Shown here: positions 54,729-64,000 of the stretch, piece by piece
Position numbering within the stretch: the first letter of the stretch is position 1
Layout: every line of letters begins with the position of its first letter
Source of the DNA: Hoylesella buccalis ATCC 35310
Lineage (GTDB): Bacteria; Bacteroidota; Bacteroidia; Bacteroidales; Bacteroidaceae
Length of the DNA stretch: 64,000 nt
Assembly: GCF_000177075.1 (NCBI RefSeq)
Contig: NZ_ADEG01000087.1
Location: 1 to 64,000 of the forward strand
Reading direction: 5' to 3'
The notes under the pieces: generated by a model
What the model saw: the letters and a program-made list of their open reading frames with translations, nothing else
Told to the model about the DNA's origin: nothing
The model's database searches: none
Translations under genes and position numbers: made by a program

Positions 54729-57700
54729 ATGATTAAAGAAAACAGAATCTTAAGAAAAGCGAAGAATCGTTCGCTGATCTTATTCTCAGTCTGCACGCTT
54801 TCAATCTGTGCCGTGCCATTTGAGACCGTGTCTGCCGCTGACACCCCAAGCGGCAACGCTTCTCTGTTACAGCAAAACATGCGAAAGGTGACGGTATCGG
54901 TAGTCGATGACGCCAACGAACCTATCATCGGTGCCAGTGTGCTGGTGATGGAAACCAAGTCGGGCGGGTCTACCGACATCAATGGTCAATGTGTCGTGGA
55001 TGTACCTGCAGGAAGTCAGATACAAGTGTCATACATTGGTTATCAAACACAAACCGTCAATGCAGGACAATCTTCTACCCTACGCGTGGTGCTGGTGGAA
55101 GACCGTCAGATGCTGGACGACGTTGTCGTGGTAGGTTATGGCGTGATGAAGAAGTCGGACGTGACGGGCTCCATCGCTGTTGCAAAGGGTGAAGAGCTCA
55201 CCAAGTCGCAGAATTTCTCTGCATTGGACAACCTTCGCGGCAAGGCCTCTGGTGTGAACGTGTTCTCCAATTCAGAAGACATAGCCACCTCCAAGCCCCG
55301 CGTGATTATTCGAGGCATGGCCACCATCAATGCCAGTTCGGACCCATTATATGTGGTTGATGGCGTGGTGATGAGCGACTTCGCCCTGGTAAATCCTAAC
55401 GACATCGAGTCGATGGAAGTGCTGAAAGATGCTTCGGCCACCGCCATTTACGGTGCGCGTGGGGCTAATGGCGTGATTATGGTGACCACCAAGCGAGGCC
55501 TGAAAGGCGATACCGGTACGAAGATTAGTTACCAGGGTTCGGTAAGCATGCGCAGCATCGCACGCAAGATGGACTTGCTGAATGCACAAGAGTGGACCGA
55601 CGCTTGGATGAAAGGTCTGGAGAACGAAAACACTTATAACGGCAAGAAGTGGTCACTGAATCGTACCGACTGGTTTACCGACCGCAACTATTTCGACGCC
55701 AATGGTAATCCGCTGTATGATACCGATTGGCAGGACGAAGCCACCCGCACGACCATTTCGCACAACCACCAGGTGAACATTCAGCAAGCTGGGGCCAAAT
55801 CGTCGATGGGTGCATTCTTGAACTACTCTGATTATCAAGGCATCATGAACAATACATGGAACAAGCGTGTGAGCGCCAAGATGGCTTATGATGCCAATCC
55901 TACCAACTGGCTGACAACAGGTGTCAACTTGTTGGTGAACCACATGTGGGGTCGTTTCACCGATGCATACGGTGGTGGTCAGGAAGCGCGCCGCACCATG
56001 ATTGAAATGCTGCCGTGGCTGCCGTTAAGAGAACCTGACACGGGCAACTATACCACGGCCACGTCACCTAAGATGAACTATGGATTTGAAGGAATGTCAA
56101 ACCCTGCCATGATTCTGGAACAGCAAAAACGTATGTACTATAACACACAAATCTTTGGCAATGCGGCTTTAACATTCCATCTGTTGCCTAACCTGGATTT
56201 GAAAACACAGTTGGGTATCGACTGGCACGGCATTGACTACCGTCGCTATGCCGCCACAACGCTGAACAATATCTCCATGCCTAATGGCCGAGCTGAATAC
56301 TCACATTACAGCAACCTGTACTGGCAGGAGGAAACATACCTAACCTACAACAAGACCGTTGACCGTCATCGTTTCAACGGTATGCTGGGTCTTTCTTGGA
56401 CTGGCTACACCTCGCGGGCCAACGGTGCGGTAACAGAAGGTTTCACCGACGACTTCTTTGAAGATAACAACATGGGCGTTGGAACCAACCCAGAGTCACC
56501 AAGATCGAACATTGACGAGTGGGCCATGAACTCGTATTTCCTCCGTTTGGCTTATACCTACATGGATCGTTATTCAGCAACGGTGACGGGGCGTTATGAT
56601 GGTTCGTCCAAATTTGGTGAGAACAACAAATACGCTTTCTTCCCCTCTGCCGGTTTAGCATGGATTGCCTCTGAGGAAGATTTCTTAAAAGACGTCACAG
56701 CCGTGAGCAACTTGAAATTCCATACCAGTTATGGACTGACCGGTAACTCTGAGATTGGTACGTACCGTTCGTTGGCTCGTACTAATGCAGGAACACTACT
56801 CCTTAACGGTTCCCGTTCTTCCTACTATCGACTGAGTTCGATGGCAAATACTGAGTTGAAATGGGAGAAGACAGCACAGTTTGACATTGGTTTCGAATTA
56901 GGTTTGTTCAACAATGCGCTGAATCTTGATTTATCATGGTATACCAAGAAGACGACAAACTTGTTGTTGGATTGCCCAGTTCCTCATTTCACGGGTTTCT
57001 CATCAATCTACAAGAACATCGGTTCTGTAAAGAACTCCGGACTCGACATCATGATTTCTGCTTATCCTGTCCGCACGAATGACTTCACATGGCAGACCAC
57101 CCTCAACACGAACTACAACAAGAACAAGATACTCCATCTCGGAGATAATGACGAGGATATCGAGTTGATGTACTGGGTAGGTGGTTCAGAGTCGATTCTT
57201 CGTGTAGGCGAAAGTATGGGAAGCTTCTATGGTTACCGTCGCTATGGCGTGATAACGAAAGAGATGCAAGAGAACGTGGTATGGACCGCCGAAGACTTCA
57301 ATAATAATCTTTGCTCGAAAGATGCCGTGGGCAAGAAACGCTATTCGGTAGAGCAGATTGGACGCCCCAATCGTTCGGCCAAGAAAGAGGTATTGGGTAA
57401 GGGATTCCCCAACTGGACAGGCAGCTGGATTAACAACCTGAAGTATCGCAACTGGGACTTCACGATGGATTGGCAGTTTGTGGCTGGCGTTGAGACCATG
57501 CAACAGTTCTTCCACTCTACCTATGACCGCTTTGGATTGACCAATGGGTTAAAGGACATCCTGTATGGTGCTTACGACGGAACGAATCCAGAAACGATGC
57601 AACAAATGATTCGTATGGCTAACAATGGTCATGCTGGACAAGATACCACCATTGACTCGGCATGGATTACGGATGGTTCTTACCTGCGCCTGAACATGTT

Positions 57701-57923
57701 GCAGTTAGGTTATACCTTTGGTAAAGAAGCATGTGGCAAGCTGGGCATTGATGCTTTGAGACTGTATGTAAGTGGTCAGAATCTTTGGTTGCTTTGCTCG
57801 AAAGATTTCAAGGGCTATGATCCTGAAGCGACCTCGCAAGGCAATCACTTCGGACAAAACATGACTTTCTTCTCCTATCCGAGAGCCCGGACCTTTACAC
57901 TTGGCATGAATGTAACTTTCTAA
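54729..57923 (+). CDS. SusC/RagA family TonB-dependent transporter (second locus)
   Basis: 1064 residues. An N-terminal signal segment (hydrophobic LILFSVCTLSICAVPFETVSA) is followed by a short spacer, a carboxypeptidase-regulatory-like domain at about 58-130 (VSVVDDANEPIIGASVLVME), a TonB-box-adjacent segment MLDDVVVVGYGVMKKSDVTG, and the plug with LKDASATAIYGARGANG. The rest is barrel, ending FTLGMNVTF. It imports the glycan released by the nearby enzymes. The SusD partner follows 29 bp downstream. Enzyme genes GH43 and GH92 imply a plant or fungal/host glycan; the substrate is not assigned. Confidence 0.95.
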   Translation: MIKENRILRKAKNRSLILFSVCTLSICAVPFETVSAADTPSGNASLLQQNMRKVTVSVVDDANEPIIGASVLVMETKSGGSTDINGQCVVDVPAGSQIQVSYIGYQTQTVNAGQSSTLRVVLVEDRQMLDDVVVVGYGVMKKSDVTGSIAVAKGEELTKSQNFSALDNLRGKASGVNVFSNSEDIATSKPRVIIRGMATINASSDPLYVVDGVVMSDFALVNPNDIESMEVLKDASATAIYGARGANGVIMVTTKRGLKGDTGTKISYQGSVSMRSIARKMDLLNAQEWTDAWMKGLENENTYNGKKWSLNRTDWFTDRNYFDANGNPLYDTDWQDEATRTTISHNHQVNIQQAGAKSSMGAFLNYSDYQGIMNNTWNKRVSAKMAYDANPTNWLTTGVNLLVNHMWGRFTDAYGGGQEARRTMIEMLPWLPLREPDTGNYTTATSPKMNYGFEGMSNPAMILEQQKRMYYNTQIFGNAALTFHLLPNLDLKTQLGIDWHGIDYRRYAATTLNNISMPNGRAEYSHYSNLYWQEETYLTYNKTVDRHRFNGMLGLSWTGYTSRANGAVTEGFTDDFFEDNNMGVGTNPESPRSNIDEWAMNSYFLRLAYTYMDRYSATVTGRYDGSSKFGENNKYAFFPSAGLAWIASEEDFLKDVTAVSNLKFHTSYGLTGNSEIGTYRSLARTNAGTLLLNGSRSSYYRLSSMANTELKWEKTAQFDIGFELGLFNNALNLDLSWYTKKTTNLLLDCPVPHFTGFSSIYKNIGSVKNSGLDIMISAYPVRTNDFTWQTTLNTNYNKNKILHLGDNDEDIELMYWVGGSESILRVGESMGSFYGYRRYGVITKEMQENVVWTAEDFNNNLCSKDAVGKKRYSVEQIGRPNRSAKKEVLGKGFPNWTGSWINNLKYRNWDFTMDWQFVAGVETMQQFFHSTYDRFGLTNGLKDILYGAYDGTNPETMQQMIRMANNGHAGQDTTIDSAWITDGSYLRLNMLQLGYTFGKEACGKLGIDALRLYVSGQNLWLLCSKDFKGYDPEATSQGNHFGQNMTFFSYPRARTFTLGMNVTF

Positions 57924-57952
57924 TTAAACAATACTCAAAGAAAAATCGAAAT

Positions 57953-59527
57953 ATGAAAAAGATATTTATTATTTTGGCTTGTGCCGGGCTGACGCTAACT
58001 TCTTGCGAAGACTTCCTGAAAGAGAAACCCGGCTCTATTCTCACGAACCAAGACTTCAACAAAACGGATGCTCATTTTCTAGGACAAGTAAACTATTTGT
58101 ACCGTAGTGGCGCCATCCGCCAGATTGCATCGGCCAACAGTGCTTATGTGGGTTCGTTCGCAACCTTGAACAGCATGCTGACCGGATACTTTAGAAATTC
58201 ATATGAAGGACAGGAGCGAACCTGCCAGTATGCGCGCGAGTTAACACGCCAGAGCCAAGTGAACACGGTGTCGGGTGTTGTTGATGGCGTATGGGATGGA
58301 TGTTACGATGCGATTAATGTTGCCAACAGCGTGATAAAAGGTGTTGAGGGTGAAGGCGTAACCCTTTCGGCAGCAAATAAAAAACAATATGTAGGTGAAG
58401 CCAAGTTCTTTCGCGGATTCAACTATTTCTTCTTAGCTAAAACCTTCGGTGACGTGCCTTTGTCAACAGAACCTTTTACCGACGGTGCGGCAAATATGAA
58501 TTATGAACGAACAGCCAAAGCAACGATTATGGAGCTGGTTGTTAACGATTTGAAAGAAGCTGTAGCCTCATTGGTGGCTAACAAGTGGCAAGATGCGAAT
58601 CACCGCATTACAAAATATGTGGCAGAAATGGCTTTGACAGATGTCTACATGTATCTGGGAAAGTATGCTGAAGCTGCCGCTACTGCGAGAGACATCATCA
58701 ACAATGGCGGTTATTCGCTGACAACGAACGACGACCTGGCCCTTGGCAGCGCATACAACAAGCTGCGTACGACGGATGACCTGGATGAGGTAATCTATGC
58801 ACAAGAGTATGACAACACGGTTTCTACCAGCGGTTGGTGGCCAACCTACGCCTTTAGCGGAAGTGCCACCAGCGTGTTCAGCAAGTATTCTATTTTCGAA
58901 CGCGTGTTTGGTCCGTTGAAAGCTTCCTTCCTGAACATTTATGATGAAGGTGACCTTCGTGCGCAAAATCAGCAGTTCTTCGTGTGGGAATACACCAACC
59001 AAGTGAATAATAAGACATGGAAAGCTGCATCGGCAGATGAATTTGGCGCCTGGTACTATTTCGACCAAGAGGCCATGGAGGTTACTGGTCGTGGAACGAA
59101 AGACTGGAATGTTTATCGCTACGCAGAAACCTTGCTTGATGCTGCCGAAGCTATTGCACAGAGTTCGGGCGTAAATGCTGAGGCAGCTGATTATCTCGCA
59201 CAAGTGCAAAGTCGCGCATTAGGCAAGACCGTTGCTGAATTGACCCCTGTTTTGCAAGCCCTTTCCAAAGAGAAGTTTATCGAGGCTTGTTGGACAGAAC
59301 GTCTGCGAGAGTTCCCCTTGGAGTTCAAGATTTGGGACGATTGCGTGCGCACCATGAAGTTCCCCGTTATTTCAGGTACCAAGAGACAAGTTACCTATGT
59401 TGACCTCATCGGGGCCACCAATGGTTCGGGTGAAACATTCAAGCAATCAGACTTGGTATGGCCTATCTCTGAAAATGAGATTCAGCGCAACCCGAAGTTG
59501 AAACCAACAGAGGGGTATCAATACTAA
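57953..59527 (+). CDS. SusD/RagB family nutrient-binding lipoprotein (second locus)
   Basis: 524 residues, typical length. Lipobox-like LTLTSCEDF puts the lipidated Cys near residue 19. SusD marks include KQYVGEAKFFRGFNYFFLAK near 155 and the C-terminal ECW-like IEACWTERLREFPLEFKIWD and VWPISENEIQRNPKLKPTEG. It binds the ligand at the cell surface for the SusC encoded upstream. A strong terminator follows the gene, so the downstream enzymes depend on readthrough or the separate promoter at 59622. Confidence 0.95.
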   Translation: MKKIFIILACAGLTLTSCEDFLKEKPGSILTNQDFNKTDAHFLGQVNYLYRSGAIRQIASANSAYVGSFATLNSMLTGYFRNSYEGQERTCQYARELTRQSQVNTVSGVVDGVWDGCYDAINVANSVIKGVEGEGVTLSAANKKQYVGEAKFFRGFNYFFLAKTFGDVPLSTEPFTDGAANMNYERTAKATIMELVVNDLKEAVASLVANKWQDANHRITKYVAEMALTDVYMYLGKYAEAAATARDIINNGGYSLTTNDDLALGSAYNKLRTTDDLDEVIYAQEYDNTVSTSGWWPTYAFSGSATSVFSKYSIFERVFGPLKASFLNIYDEGDLRAQNQQFFVWEYTNQVNNKTWKAASADEFGAWYYFDQEAMEVTGRGTKDWNVYRYAETLLDAAEAIAQSSGVNAEAADYLAQVQSRALGKTVAELTPVLQALSKEKFIEACWTERLREFPLEFKIWDDCVRTMKFPVISGTKRQVTYVDLIGATNGSGETFKQSDLVWPISENEIQRNPKLKPTEGYQY

Positions 59528-59558
59528 ACTGTGGCTGAAGGAATTTATCATCATTGAG

Positions 59559-59597
59559 AAAGGAGGGAGCAAGAAACCCTCCTTTTTGTTTTTTATA
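59559..59597 (+). terminator. Terminator after the second SusD gene
   Basis: A perfect 9-bp stem AAAGGAGGG (59559-59567) pairs with 59577-59585, followed by TTGTTTTTTA. It splits the locus between SusD and the enzyme genes. Confidence 0.85.
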
Positions 59598-59621
59598 TTC
59601 TTATAAGTGCGCTGAAATGAT

Positions 59622-59629
59622 TAACTTTG
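59622..59629 (+). promoter_or_regulatory. -7 box for the enzyme part of the second locus
   Basis: TAACTTTG matches TAnnTTTG, 42 bp before the ATG at 59672; the -33 region is poor. It falls right after the terminator. Confidence 0.55.
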
Positions 59630-59671
59630 CAAAAAGTTAAACTAGTTATTGAACGATTACGAATCATTTTT

Positions 59672-61681
59672 ATGAAGAAATCATTGAAAGGTTTGCTCTT
59701 GACCTATGCCCTTTTGGCATCACAAATGACCTATGCTGCAGATGTGGAGAGCCATATCAGTTTGAAACAACCGGGAAACAAGGCCGTTACTTATACCCTA
59801 ACCGATCGCAATGGGAAGCTTGAAGCCTCCGCTCCATTGCCTTTAACCCTCACCAAGACGATGAGTCGCAACGGACAAGATGAGGTGATTGCCGTGACCA
59901 TCCGTGCCAACGAGAAAGTGTATTTCAACTTTGGAGGGGCGATTCCTACGGGATTTAACACCAACGACTGCGACTTTTACCTGCCGGGATTTTGGTATCA
60001 TAAGAATTTGCGGTCGCCCAAGGAAGCTCCATCCTTCCACACTTCGAAGAGTTGGAATGTTCGTGAAGACCGTTTGTCGTCGCCACTGAGTGGTGCTTTT
60101 AACCTGAAATCAGGCCAAGGAATGACTATCTTGCGTCAGTTGGATGAGCCTGCCGAAGCACTGACCACGGCACAAGAAGGTGAAGTTATCGTGTCGGGCA
60201 AGACCTCTATCGGCTACGTTGGCTTTGATAACGAGAGTGGCGTGGCCAAGTTGACCTTTGGTTTCCCCTATGTGGAAACACCGAAACGCTATATTCGTAA
60301 ATTGACCTTAGCACCTTCCATCGAGGCTTTCATGAAGTTGGAGAAGGGTGAGAGCCGCACCCTGACATGGATTGTGCGCAAGGAACAGGCCGCCGACTTC
60401 AGTGAGTTCTTGGCCAACACATGGACAAGTACGTTCGACCGCATGCAACCGAAGCCGCTTCGCGCCTTATATACCGCAGATGAAATGAAGTCGGCCATGA
60501 GCAATTACTTCCGCAGGTCGTATGTTTCCAAATATCCTTTGAAGTTTAATTCTGGCATGACGCTGCACATCGACCACTGTACACCGGTAGGTGAGGTTCA
60601 GTTGGGCTTCGTGGGGCGTGTGCTGTTGAATGCGTTCAACCAGATAGAATATGGTGAAAAGAACGGACAGAGTGATTTGGTTAGGCAGGGACAGGCCATC
60701 TTTGACAGTTATCTCGAGCATGGCTTCACGCAAAATGGCTATCTGCGCGACTTCGTTAACTTCGATCGCGACGGACTTAACGCCGAGGAGGTGCACTCCA
60801 TTCGTCAACAGTCAGAGGCGGTTTATGCCATTCTTCATTATCTGAAATACGAAAAGAGCCAAGGACGTAAGCACAAGTCTTGGGAAACAAAGACCCGCGC
60901 ACTGCTTGACAACCTCATCAAGTTGCAGAAGACGGACGGCCACTTTGCCCGCAAGTTCAACGACGATGGCACTGATGTAGATGCCAGTGGCGGCAGCACA
61001 CCATCAGCTACGTCAACGTTGGTCATGGGATATCGATATTTCGGCAACAAGAACTATCTCAAATCAGCCAAGCGGACGGTGGATTATGTGGAAAAGAACA
61101 TCATTGCCCCCGCTGATTATTTCTCGTCAACCCTCGATGCCAACTGCGAAGATAAGGAAGCTGCCATCGCCGCTGTTACCTCTACTTACTACCTTGCCAT
61201 GGTGACCAAAGGCAAAGAACGCCAGCACTATATCGACCTATGTCGCAAGGCTACTTATTTCGCCTTGTCGTGGTATTATCTTTGGGACGTGCCATTTGCC
61301 GAAGGTCAGATGCTCGGCGACTTAGGTTTCCGCAGTCGTGGATGGGGCAATGTGTCGGTAGAAAACAATCATATCGATGTCTTCGTCTTCGAGTTCCCGC
61401 ACATCATGAAATGGCTGGGCACACAAATCAACGAGCCTCGCTTTGGTAAAATGTACGACGTAATTTATTCTTCACTCAGCCAACTCCTGCCAACCACCAA
61501 TCGCATGTGTGGCATTGGCATGGAGGGCTTTTATCCTGAAGTGGTTCAGCACACCGCATGGGACTACGGACGCAATGGCAAAGGATTCTACAACGATATC
61601 TTCGCACCGGGCTGGACCGTGGCCTCTCTCTGGGAATTGTATTCTCCTACCCGAACCTCTGATTTCTTGTTGAAAAAGTAA
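59672..61681 (+). CDS. Secreted protein, probable helical-barrel glycan-active enzyme, family not recognised
   Basis: 669 residues from ATG 59672; an earlier in-frame ATG at 59627 overlaps the promoter box. Signal peptide ends MTYAAD. Residues about 25-245 look like a beta-sandwich (VYFNFGGAIPTGFNTNDC, DFYLPGFWYHK). Residues about 285-650 are rich in helices with aromatic and charged clusters (HIDHCTPVGEVQLGFVGR, SQAEAV-like SIRQQSEAVYAILHYLKY, FWDVPF-like LWDVPFAEGQML), which suggests a six-hairpin (alpha/alpha) barrel as in several glycoside hydrolase or lyase families. I do not recognise a family. The locus position between SusD and GH43/GH92 genes supports action on the same glycan. Confidence 0.6.
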   Translation: MKKSLKGLLLTYALLASQMTYAADVESHISLKQPGNKAVTYTLTDRNGKLEASAPLPLTLTKTMSRNGQDEVIAVTIRANEKVYFNFGGAIPTGFNTNDCDFYLPGFWYHKNLRSPKEAPSFHTSKSWNVREDRLSSPLSGAFNLKSGQGMTILRQLDEPAEALTTAQEGEVIVSGKTSIGYVGFDNESGVAKLTFGFPYVETPKRYIRKLTLAPSIEAFMKLEKGESRTLTWIVRKEQAADFSEFLANTWTSTFDRMQPKPLRALYTADEMKSAMSNYFRRSYVSKYPLKFNSGMTLHIDHCTPVGEVQLGFVGRVLLNAFNQIEYGEKNGQSDLVRQGQAIFDSYLEHGFTQNGYLRDFVNFDRDGLNAEEVHSIRQQSEAVYAILHYLKYEKSQGRKHKSWETKTRALLDNLIKLQKTDGHFARKFNDDGTDVDASGGSTPSATSTLVMGYRYFGNKNYLKSAKRTVDYVEKNIIAPADYFSSTLDANCEDKEAAIAAVTSTYYLAMVTKGKERQHYIDLCRKATYFALSWYYLWDVPFAEGQMLGDLGFRSRGWGNVSVENNHIDVFVFEFPHIMKWLGTQINEPRFGKMYDVIYSSLSQLLPTTNRMCGIGMEGFYPEVVQHTAWDYGRNGKGFYNDIFAPGWTVASLWELYSPTRTSDFLLKK

Positions 61682-61694
61682 TTCCATCCTATTT

Positions 61695-63556
61695 ATGAAG
61701 AAGATAAAAACATTTTTATGGTTATGGTTGTGCATGACATCTGTCATGCCCATCCATGCTGCACAGAATGATGCGCAAGTATACCGCAATCCCGTTATTG
61801 ATGTCAGCGTACCCGACCCCACTGTTATTCGTGCAAAGGATGGTTATTTCTATCTTTATGGTACTGAAAACATCCGCAATCTGCCTATCTACCGCTCATC
61901 CAACCTTGTGGATTGGTCGTTCGTGGGTACGGCTTTCACGGATGAGACGCGTCCCCAGTGGAATCCGAAAGGGAACATCTGGGCACCCGACATTAGTTAT
62001 ATCCATGGCAAGTATGTCCTCCACTACGCCAAATCAGAGTGGGGAGGCGAGTGGACCTGTGGCGTTGGCGTGGCAACTGCCGACAAACCCGAAGGACCTT
62101 TCACCGACCATGGCGCCATTCTCATCAGTAAAGAAATTGGTGTGCAAAACAGCATCGACCCCTTCTATTACGAAGACGGAGAGCACAAGTACCTCTTTTG
62201 GGGAAGTTTTCGCGGCATTTATGCCATTGAGCTAACCGATGACGGACTGAAAATCAAGGACGGCGCGCGCAAACAGCAAGTGGCAGGCACCTTCATGGAA
62301 GCGGTTTACGTTCATAAGCGTGGCGATTATTATTATTTGTTTGGCTCCGCAGGCAGCTGTTGCGAAGGCAATCGCAGCACCTATCATGTCACGGTTGGCC
62401 GCTCTAAGAATCTTTTTGGGCCGTATGTCGACAAGCAAGGACGCTCGTTGTTGGACAATCACTACGAGGTGTTGCTGCATGGCAATGAGCTGGTGGCTGG
62501 ACCTGGACACCATGCCGAGCTGGTTACTGATGACAATGGCGATGATTGGATGCTGTATCACGGCTTCAGTCGCAACGATCCCGATGCAGGACGTAAGGTG
62601 TGGCTCGACAAGGTGGAGTGGATAGATGGCTGGCCGCACATGCAGGGCAGTCAACCTTCGAAAGTCGCAGCGCGCCCTGTGTTCGACGAAATCACGCTGG
62701 CCGACCCTACCATCTTCTTTGATAACGGTACCTATTACCTCTATGGCACATCACCTGGCGAAGGGTTCGATGTCTACACCTCCAAGGATTTGGAAACGTG
62801 GACAGGCCCTGTCGGCGCAACCGACGGCATGGCCCTGGTCAAGGGCGACGTGTTTGGCACCAAGGGGTTTTGGGCTCCACAGGTATTCAAGCGCGGTAGC
62901 AAGTATTACATGGCCTATACGGCCGATGAGCAAATGGCCATTGCCGAGGCTGATAGCCCACTGGGACCATTTAAGCAAAAGAAAAACAAATGCTTCCCGC
63001 CAAGATGCGTCAGATTGACCCCTTCGTGTTCTTCGACGATGATGGCAAGATTTACCTCTACCATGTTCGCCTCATCAACGGCAACCGCATCTTTGTGACC
63101 GAAATGAATAAGAACCTCAAGTCGGTTAAGGAGAAGACTGCCCGCGAATGTGTTTCGGCCGAGAAAGGATGGGAGGATACTTGGAATGCCGATTGGAAAG
63201 TATGTGAAGGGCCAACGGTCGTCAAGATAGATGGAACCTATTACCTGTTCTTCTCTTGTAACGATTATCGCAATCCCGATTATGCTGTTGGTTATGCCAC
63301 AGCCACCTCGCCTTTGGGACCTTGGACCAAACACAAAGAACCTCTTATCAGTCCGCGACTGACGGGCTATAACGGCACTGGCCATGGCGATTTGTTTAAG
63401 AATGCGGCCGGCGAGTGGCAGTATGTCTTGCATACTCACCGCAATACCACCCAGCCAACACCCCGAAAAGTTGCCTTGGTGAAGCTCCGTCATACCGATC
63501 GAGGCTTCAGTTTGGTCAACGGTTCGTTCCATTTCCTGAAACAAGATAAACGGTAA
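61695..63556 (+). pseudogene. Tandem GH43 glycosidase with a frameshift
   Basis: Signal peptide (about 1-23), then two five-bladed GH43 domains. Domain 1 (about 28-320) has VPDPTVIRAKDGYFYLYGT (catalytic base Asp), SIDPFYYEDG, and TFMEAVYV with the acid Glu. Domain 2 starts ADPTIFFDNGTYYLYGTS. The first frame runs off at about 62985 and the second half of domain 2, from about 62990, continues in the -1 frame: MRQIDPFVFFDDDGKIYLYH, then VCEGPTVVKIDGTYYLFFS, to 63556. The junction lies in AAGCAAAAGAAAAACAAATG, so loss of one A is the simplest cause; sequencing error in the A run or programmed shift are alternatives. GH43 enzymes act on arabinose- or xylose-containing glycans and some beta-galactans. 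Confidence 0.85.
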
Positions 63557-63638
63557 CGCCTCAAATTCTCATTATCATCTTCGCTCCATCGCAAGATAGA
63601 ACGGAGTACATTCATAGAAACTTTAATCCATAAATCTT

Positions 63639-64000
63639 ATGACCTATACTAAATTGTTCAAATCTTTCATCGTTGCCACAGTGCTCCTGTTCTTACCAGG
63701 ACATGGCATGTTGGCTCAGTCTCAAGACGTTTCAGCTCAATTGACGCGCTATGTCAATCCTTACATCGGAACGGGTGGACACGGACATGTGTTCCTCGGT
63801 GCCAATGTTCCCTTTGGTGCCGTGCAGTTAGGGCCCACGCAAATCACACGCGGGTGGGACTGGTGCTCGGGCTATCATTACAGCGACTCGCTCATCATTG
63901 GCTTTGGTCACACCCATTTGAGTGGTACCGGCATTGGCGATTTGGGCGACATTGCCTTCTTGCCAACATTCGATGCCAAGACCTACACGGAGCGTTTCTC
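63639..64000 (+). CDS. GH92 alpha-mannosidase-type enzyme, N-terminal part (partial)
   Basis: About 120 codons before the window end. Signal peptide (VATVLLFLPGHGMLAQ), then VNPYIGTGGHGHVFLGANVP, FGAVQLGPTQ, WDWCSGYHYSDS, and FGHTHLSGTGIGDLGD, which are hallmarks of the N-terminal beta-domain of GH92. GH92 enzymes are calcium-dependent exo-mannosidases acting on N-glycans or yeast mannan, so mannose-containing glycan is a reasonable target for this locus. The ATG at 63639 is 82 bp after the broken GH43 gene. The gene continues past the window. Confidence 0.9.
   Translation, partial: MTYTKLFKSFIVATVLLFLPGHGMLAQSQDVSAQLTRYVNPYIGTGGHGHVFLGANVPFGAVQLGPTQITRGWDWCSGYHYSDSLIIGFGHTHLSGTGIGDLGDIAFLPTFDAKTYTERF

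Noticed and set aside
62970..62992. Programmed -1 frameshift in GH43
   Set aside because: The in-frame context G-AAA-AAC is a poor slippery heptamer and no downstream pseudoknot was noticed; a one-base deletion or sequence error is simpler, though not excluded.

Overview
The window looks like a chromosomal segment from a Prevotella-like member of the Bacteroidales. Three things point there. Two SusC/SusD outer-membrane uptake pairs are present. Several promoters match the Bacteroidetes pattern TTTG-N19-21-TAnnTTTG. Many proteins belong to families typical of that order (S46 peptidase, DUF4252, DUF4973-type lipoprotein, fused CMP-sugar synthetase/HAD phosphatase). This placement is inference; no rRNA or species marker is in the window.

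Layout: 1-6.4 kb holds the end of an NHL-repeat protein, then SusC, SusD and a DUF4973/DUF1735-type surface lipoprotein, closed by a strong terminator. 6.7-9.1 kb (minus) is a TonB-dependent receptor interrupted by one in-frame stop. 9.8-12 kb is a two-gene operon: a membrane-anchored protein with a trypsin-like tail lacking the usual serine, and a MORN-repeat/GH25 lysozyme lipoprotein. Next come pnp (minus), a secreted GH27 enzyme (plus), an ECF sigma/DUF4252 operon (minus), and a minus run of S46 peptidase, polysaccharide flippase and a nucleoside-recognition membrane protein. 24.8-30.5 kb (plus) carries a Nudix hydrolase, a DIP1984-family protein, a HutD/Ves protein, argS, and a DUF559-RNase H fusion with an in-frame stop.

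30.7-32.8 kb (minus) encodes a small acidic peptide followed by a Cys-rich lipoprotein. 33-46 kb carries an AraC regulator, a CMP-nonulosonate synthetase fused to a phosphatase, an AspT-type transporter, two LTA-synthase-like sulfatase-fold membrane enzymes, an RluA-type enzyme, a MaoC-type hydratase and an MsbA-like exporter. 46.7-51.2 kb carries queC-queD-queE and mutS. 51.4-53.9 kb (minus) holds a large secreted protein and a second small acidic peptide related to the first. A tRNA-Arg(CCU) follows. 54.7-64 kb is a polysaccharide utilisation locus: SusC, SusD, an unknown secreted helical-barrel-like protein, a tandem GH43 gene with a frameshift, and the start of a GH92 gene.

The most unusual signals are: (1) two related small acidic peptides, each in an operon with a large secreted protein; (2) a degenerate intergenic element of about 345 bp with two clear copies in opposite orientation and a probable third; (3) a GC-rich palindromic repeat forming the linker of the DUF559-RNase H fusion; (4) three genes broken by single lesions; (5) two promoters so close to their ATGs that the mRNAs would be leaderless. 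No CRISPR array, IS element, integrase or phage gene was seen.
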